From Saccharothrix violaceirubra (lineage in GTDB: Bacteria; Actinomycetota; Actinomycetes; Mycobacteriales; Pseudonocardiaceae): a DNA stretch of 64,000 bases. Location of the stretch: contig NZ_JACHJS010000001.1 in the NCBI RefSeq assembly GCF_014203755.1, forward strand, positions 744,001-808,000, read 5' to 3'. The translations under genes were made by a program, and so were the position numbers. The notes beneath the pieces are model-generated. The model worked only from the letters and a program-made list of their open reading frames with translations, had not been told where the DNA came from and searched no databases. This document shows positions 61,304 to 64,000 of this stretch, in pieces (within the stretch, counting starts at the first letter, position 1; the number at the start of each line of letters is the position of its first letter).

Positions 61304-62023
61304 TCAGGCGCTCGTCCGCTTTCTCACCAAGGTGGTCAAACCGATCGAGACTCCCACCAGCGTGACACCCGCCACGATGTCCACGACGTAGTGGTGTCCC
61401 GTGACCAGGACGACCAAAGCGGTCAAGAGTGGGAACACCCACGCGAACAAAGACAATCGCGGAGCGCGTTCACGCAGCGCACTCCACACCGCGTAACCGC
61501 ACCAAGTCGTCCACGCGACGTGCATGCTCGGCATCGCCGCCAACAGGTTCACGCCGGGCCGGGGAATGCGGGACTCCGCGCTGAAAAGGATGTCGTACGT
61601 GGCCATGTAGTCGACGATGCCCGCCAGGGCGAACCGCGGCGGCGCCTCCGGGTACAGCCACACGAACGGCAGGTCCAGCAGCATCGTCACCACCAGGACG
61701 GTGCGCAGTCGGCCGTACCGCGCCGGTCGGGTGAGGTAGAGCCAGATCAGGACGACCGGCACGGCCAGGATGCTGAGCCGGTAGAAGTAGCCGGTCGCGT
61801 GGATCGCCACCGGGTGGTCGAGCATCGCCTGGTTGAGCGGGTACTCGATCGCGATGTGCAGGAACCGCTCCAGCCGCTGGACGCGCAGGGCGTTGTCGGT
61901 CGCCGCCGGATCGCCGCGGTCGACGGCGGCCCGGATCAGACCGAACAGGAAATACCCGGCGATCAGCAGCGGGACTTCGAAATACCACAGGGGACGTTCG
62001 CGTCGGACAGCTAAGAGCGGCAT
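61304..62023 (-). CDS. PAP2-superfamily membrane phosphatase
   Basis: 239 residues with about six membrane helices. The phosphatase motifs are AAMPSMHVAWTTWCGY (the Ser-x-His motif) and VTGHHYVVDIVAG (His-x-x-x-Asp), as in PAP2/Aur1-type lipid phosphatases and phosphotransferases. ATG 62023 is chosen because upstream sequence in frame is not conserved-looking, though the ribosome-binding site is weak. Likely dephosphorylates a polyprenyl or phosphatidyl-type lipid at the membrane. Confidence 0.85.
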   Translation of the reverse strand: MPLLAVRRERPLWYFEVPLLIAGYFLFGLIRAAVDRGDPAATDNALRVQRLERFLHIAIEYPLNQAMLDHPVAIHATGYFYRLSILAVPVVLIWLYLTRPARYGRLRTVLVVTMLLDLPFVWLYPEAPPRFALAGIVDYMATYDILFSAESRIPRPGVNLLAAMPSMHVAWTTWCGYAVWSALRERAPRLSLFAWVFPLLTALVVLVTGHHYVVDIVAGVTLVGVSIGLTTLVRKRTSA

Positions 62024-62160
62024 ACGCGACAAGGTACGCGCGAAGTGGAATGCGCAGGACGGAAATGCGCACACCGGCGGCGGAATAAGATTTGTGTGAA
62101 ACGGATTGTCGGCGGACGGGTCGAGGCCGGTGAGTTCGACGGACGCGGTCCACAGGTCGG

Positions 62161-62496
62161 CGGCGAGCGCGGTGCCGACCAAACACCCTGTGGGACTTCC
62201 TGGCCACGCGCGGACCGTTCGCGCCCGCACCCGACCCCCGGACGCGCCGGATCACCGCGCTCGTGGTCGCCACACCGGCGCTGCGGAACTACGCCAGGAC
62301 ACTGTGGACGGGCTGCGAGACGACGCTCGCGCACGTCATCGCCGAGCAGACCGGCCGTGCCGCCGACGACCTGTCCCTGCGCCTGCTCGTCCGCTACGTC
62401 CTGGAGATCCCCGACCTCGCCGGCACCGAACCGGACCCGACAGCCGCGCTCGACACCGCCTTCGCCCACCTCGGTCGCGGCTGGCCGGACCTGTAG
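62161..62496 (+). pseudogene. 5'-truncated TetR-family regulator
   Basis: Translation from about 62161 reads TLWDFLATRGPF, DPRTRRITALVVATPALRNYARTLWTGCETTLAHVIAEQTGRAADDLSLRLLVRYVLEIPDLAG, the helical C-terminal half of TetR regulators. The helix-turn-helix half is missing: an in-frame TGA lies at about 62131 and no DNA-binding sequence is seen upstream in any frame. Probably a decayed gene. Confidence 0.6.
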
Positions 62497-62559
62497 CGCG
62501 CACCCCTTTACCTGCGCATGGCCGCCCGGCCGCCGCCGGTCGGTTGCTAACGTGGCGCG

Positions 62560-64000
62560 GTGTCTGAGCGAGAGCACACCGGACGGATCCTCGACGGCCG
62601 GTTCGAGCTGCTGGGTCGACTGGGCAGCGGCGGCATGGGGACGGTGTGGCGTGCCCTCGACCTGGGGCTGCACCGCGAGGTGGCCATCAAGGAGGTCCGG
62701 CCCGCCGACGCGGACCAGATCGAGAGCAACCCCGCGATGGCCGCGCAGCTGCGCGAACGTGTGCTGCGCGAGTCTCGTGCGCTCGCCCGGCTGCAGCACC
62801 CGAACGTCGTGTCGATCTACCAGATCATCGAGTCGCCCGACTCGCCGTACCCGTGGATCGTCATGGAGCTGGTCCGCGGCACGTCCCTGGACGCGCGGCT
62901 GAGGGAAGGCGTCCTCACCCCGGCCGAGGCGGCGAGGCTCGGGCGCGACGTGCTCGCGGCGTTGCGCTCGGCGCACTCGGCGGGCGTGATGCACCGCGAC
63001 GTCAAGCCCGGCAACGTGCTGCTGCGGACCGACGGCAGCGCCGTGCTCACGGACTTCGGCATCGCCGCCCTGCACGGCTCGACCCAGCTCACCGCGACCG
63101 GCGACGTGATCGGGTCCCCGGAGTACATCGCGCCGGAACGGCTGCGTGGCGACGAGACGCAGACCGCGTCGGACCTGTGGTCGCTCGCGATGCTGCTGTA
63201 CGTCGCCGTCGAGGGCATCCACCCGATGCGCCGGGCGACCACGATGGCGACCCTCGCCGCCGTCATGACCGAACCCGTCCCGCCGCCGCGCCGCGCGGGC
63301 GCCCTGGCACCGGCGCTCAACGCGGCGTTGCGCGCCGACCCCGCCGGCCGGCCGACCGGCGACGTGCTCGACCAGATGTTCGCGGCGGCCGAACGCGACC
63401 AGGCACCGCCCCTCGGCCCGCCCACCCCGGCGGGGTTCCCGTTCCCCGGGCCGCCGAGCGGACCCCAGCAGCCCCAGTACGCCCAGTGGCCGTCCGGTCC
63501 GACCTCGAGACCGAGCATCCACCCGCCGTCCTACCCGACGCCGGTGCCGCAGACGCCCAAGCGGCGGACGGGTTCCGTGGTGTTCTCGCTGATCGGCGTG
63601 ATCGCGGTCGTCGCGGCCACGCTGCTGGTGATCAAGCTGGTCGAGGGCAAGGGGACGGACAACGGCGCGAACCCGTCGACCGGGTCGACCGCCGCCCCGC
63701 AGAACGGCGGCCGGACGGACGTCGCCCTGCCCACCGGCCCCAAGACCACGGCCGCCACGCCCGCGAAGGACGACCTGCTCACGCCGGCCGGCGCCCGCAA
63801 GGTCGTCGAAGCGCTGAGCAAGGTCATGGGCGGCACCAAGGTCACCGACCTGACGCTGTGGTCGGAACGCGCGTCGGCCGTGGCCCCGACGGCGGCGGTC
63901 GAGAACGGCTACGACAATTTCGCGTACTCGAACGGCAAGGCCACCAGGCAGGGCCCGAAGGGGGTGGACGCCGACGAGGTGACGCTCGACCTGAACGACG
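62560..64000 (+). CDS. Eukaryotic-type Ser/Thr protein kinase, 3' end outside window
   Basis: Open from GTG 62560 to the edge (480 codons). Kinase subdomains are clear: glycine loop GSGGMGTVWRA, Lys in VAIKEV, HRDVKPGN catalytic loop, DFG and the activation-loop ending SPEYIAPE. A Pro/Gly-rich linker and one transmembrane helix (VVFSLIGVIAVVAATLLVI) follow, then the start of an extracellular domain. The -10-like TGCTAAC ten bases before the GTG suggests a leaderless transcript. PknB-type kinases sense envelope signals and phosphorylate cytoplasmic targets. Confidence 0.92.
   Translation, partial: MSEREHTGRILDGRFELLGRLGSGGMGTVWRALDLGLHREVAIKEVRPADADQIESNPAMAAQLRERVLRESRALARLQHPNVVSIYQIIESPDSPYPWIVMELVRGTSLDARLREGVLTPAEAARLGRDVLAALRSAHSAGVMHRDVKPGNVLLRTDGSAVLTDFGIAALHGSTQLTATGDVIGSPEYIAPERLRGDETQTASDLWSLAMLLYVAVEGIHPMRRATTMATLAAVMTEPVPPPRRAGALAPALNAALRADPAGRPTGDVLDQMFAAAERDQAPPLGPPTPAGFPFPGPPSGPQQPQYAQWPSGPTSRPSIHPPSYPTPVPQTPKRRTGSVVFSLIGVIAVVAATLLVIKLVEGKGTDNGANPSTGSTAAPQNGGRTDVALPTGPKTTAATPAKDDLLTPAGARKVVEALSKVMGGTKVTDLTLWSERASAVAPTAAVENGYDNFAYSNGKATRQGPKGVDADEVTLDLND

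Overview
The window is very GC-rich, densely coding actinobacterial DNA. Many starts are GTG, neighbouring genes often overlap by GTGA or ATGA, and several starts look leaderless. The gene complement (SARP-type regulators, NarL-type two-component systems, LCP protein, Ser/Thr kinase) suggests a filamentous Pseudonocardiales-type actinomycete; the genus is an inference from style, not from a search.

Layout. 1-11.5 kb is mixed chromosomal content: the 3' end of a glycosyltransferase, an LCP cell-wall ligase, a MerR/MFS divergent pair, two shortened luciferase-like monooxygenases, a gene-poor 1.1-kb stretch, a response regulator with two sensor proteins (one degenerate), and a TetR/MFS divergent pair with a palindromic operator. 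11.8-32 kb is an aromatic (type II) polyketide cluster: TcmI-type cyclase, cupin, KS-alpha, chain-length factor, ACP, a fused aromatase/cyclase-ketoreductase, two small ABM monooxygenases, then a SARP regulator coupled to a POT-type transporter. A reductase-ferredoxin-membrane protein operon, a two-component system, an asparagine-synthetase-like amide synthetase, a DUF1772 protein, an O-methyltransferase, a P450 and small exported proteins follow. The cyclase/cupin/ABM/amide-synthetase set resembles pentangular polyphenol clusters with a lactam or amide; the product itself cannot be read from the sequence.

32-51 kb mixes glycogen enzymes (glgB, glgX, an AGE-type epimerase) with an unusual accessory set: a SnoaL-ankyrin fusion, a SnoaL-like lipoprotein, MFS, SDR/LysR divergent pair, a Tat-exported SDR, and a same-strand run encoding ankyrin, muconolactone-isomerase-like, EthD, DJ-1/PfpI, ThDP enzyme, NTF2-like, DJ-1/PfpI, AGE, GlgX and STAS proteins. 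51-64 kb holds a solitary IS701-like transposase gene, a P450 of different codon style, a DUF4097 protein with a DrrAB-like ABC exporter, a large AfsR-like regulator, two unknown genes, a PAP2 membrane protein, a TetR remnant and the start of a Ser/Thr kinase gene.

How it fits together. The minimal PKS would build a poly-beta-ketone; the KR, cyclases, cupin and ABM proteins would reduce, fold and oxidise it; FNR and ferredoxin could feed the P450s; the amide synthetase, O-methyltransferase and P450 would finish it; POT, MFS and ABC proteins could export it. The SARP probably switches the set on: an 11-bp-phased direct repeat, the hallmark of SARP sites, lies before the P450 and a weaker one before the first PKS gene. 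A family of 22-bp tandem repeats recurs at six intergenic sites and shares longer flanking blocks, pointing to a dispersed element of unknown function.
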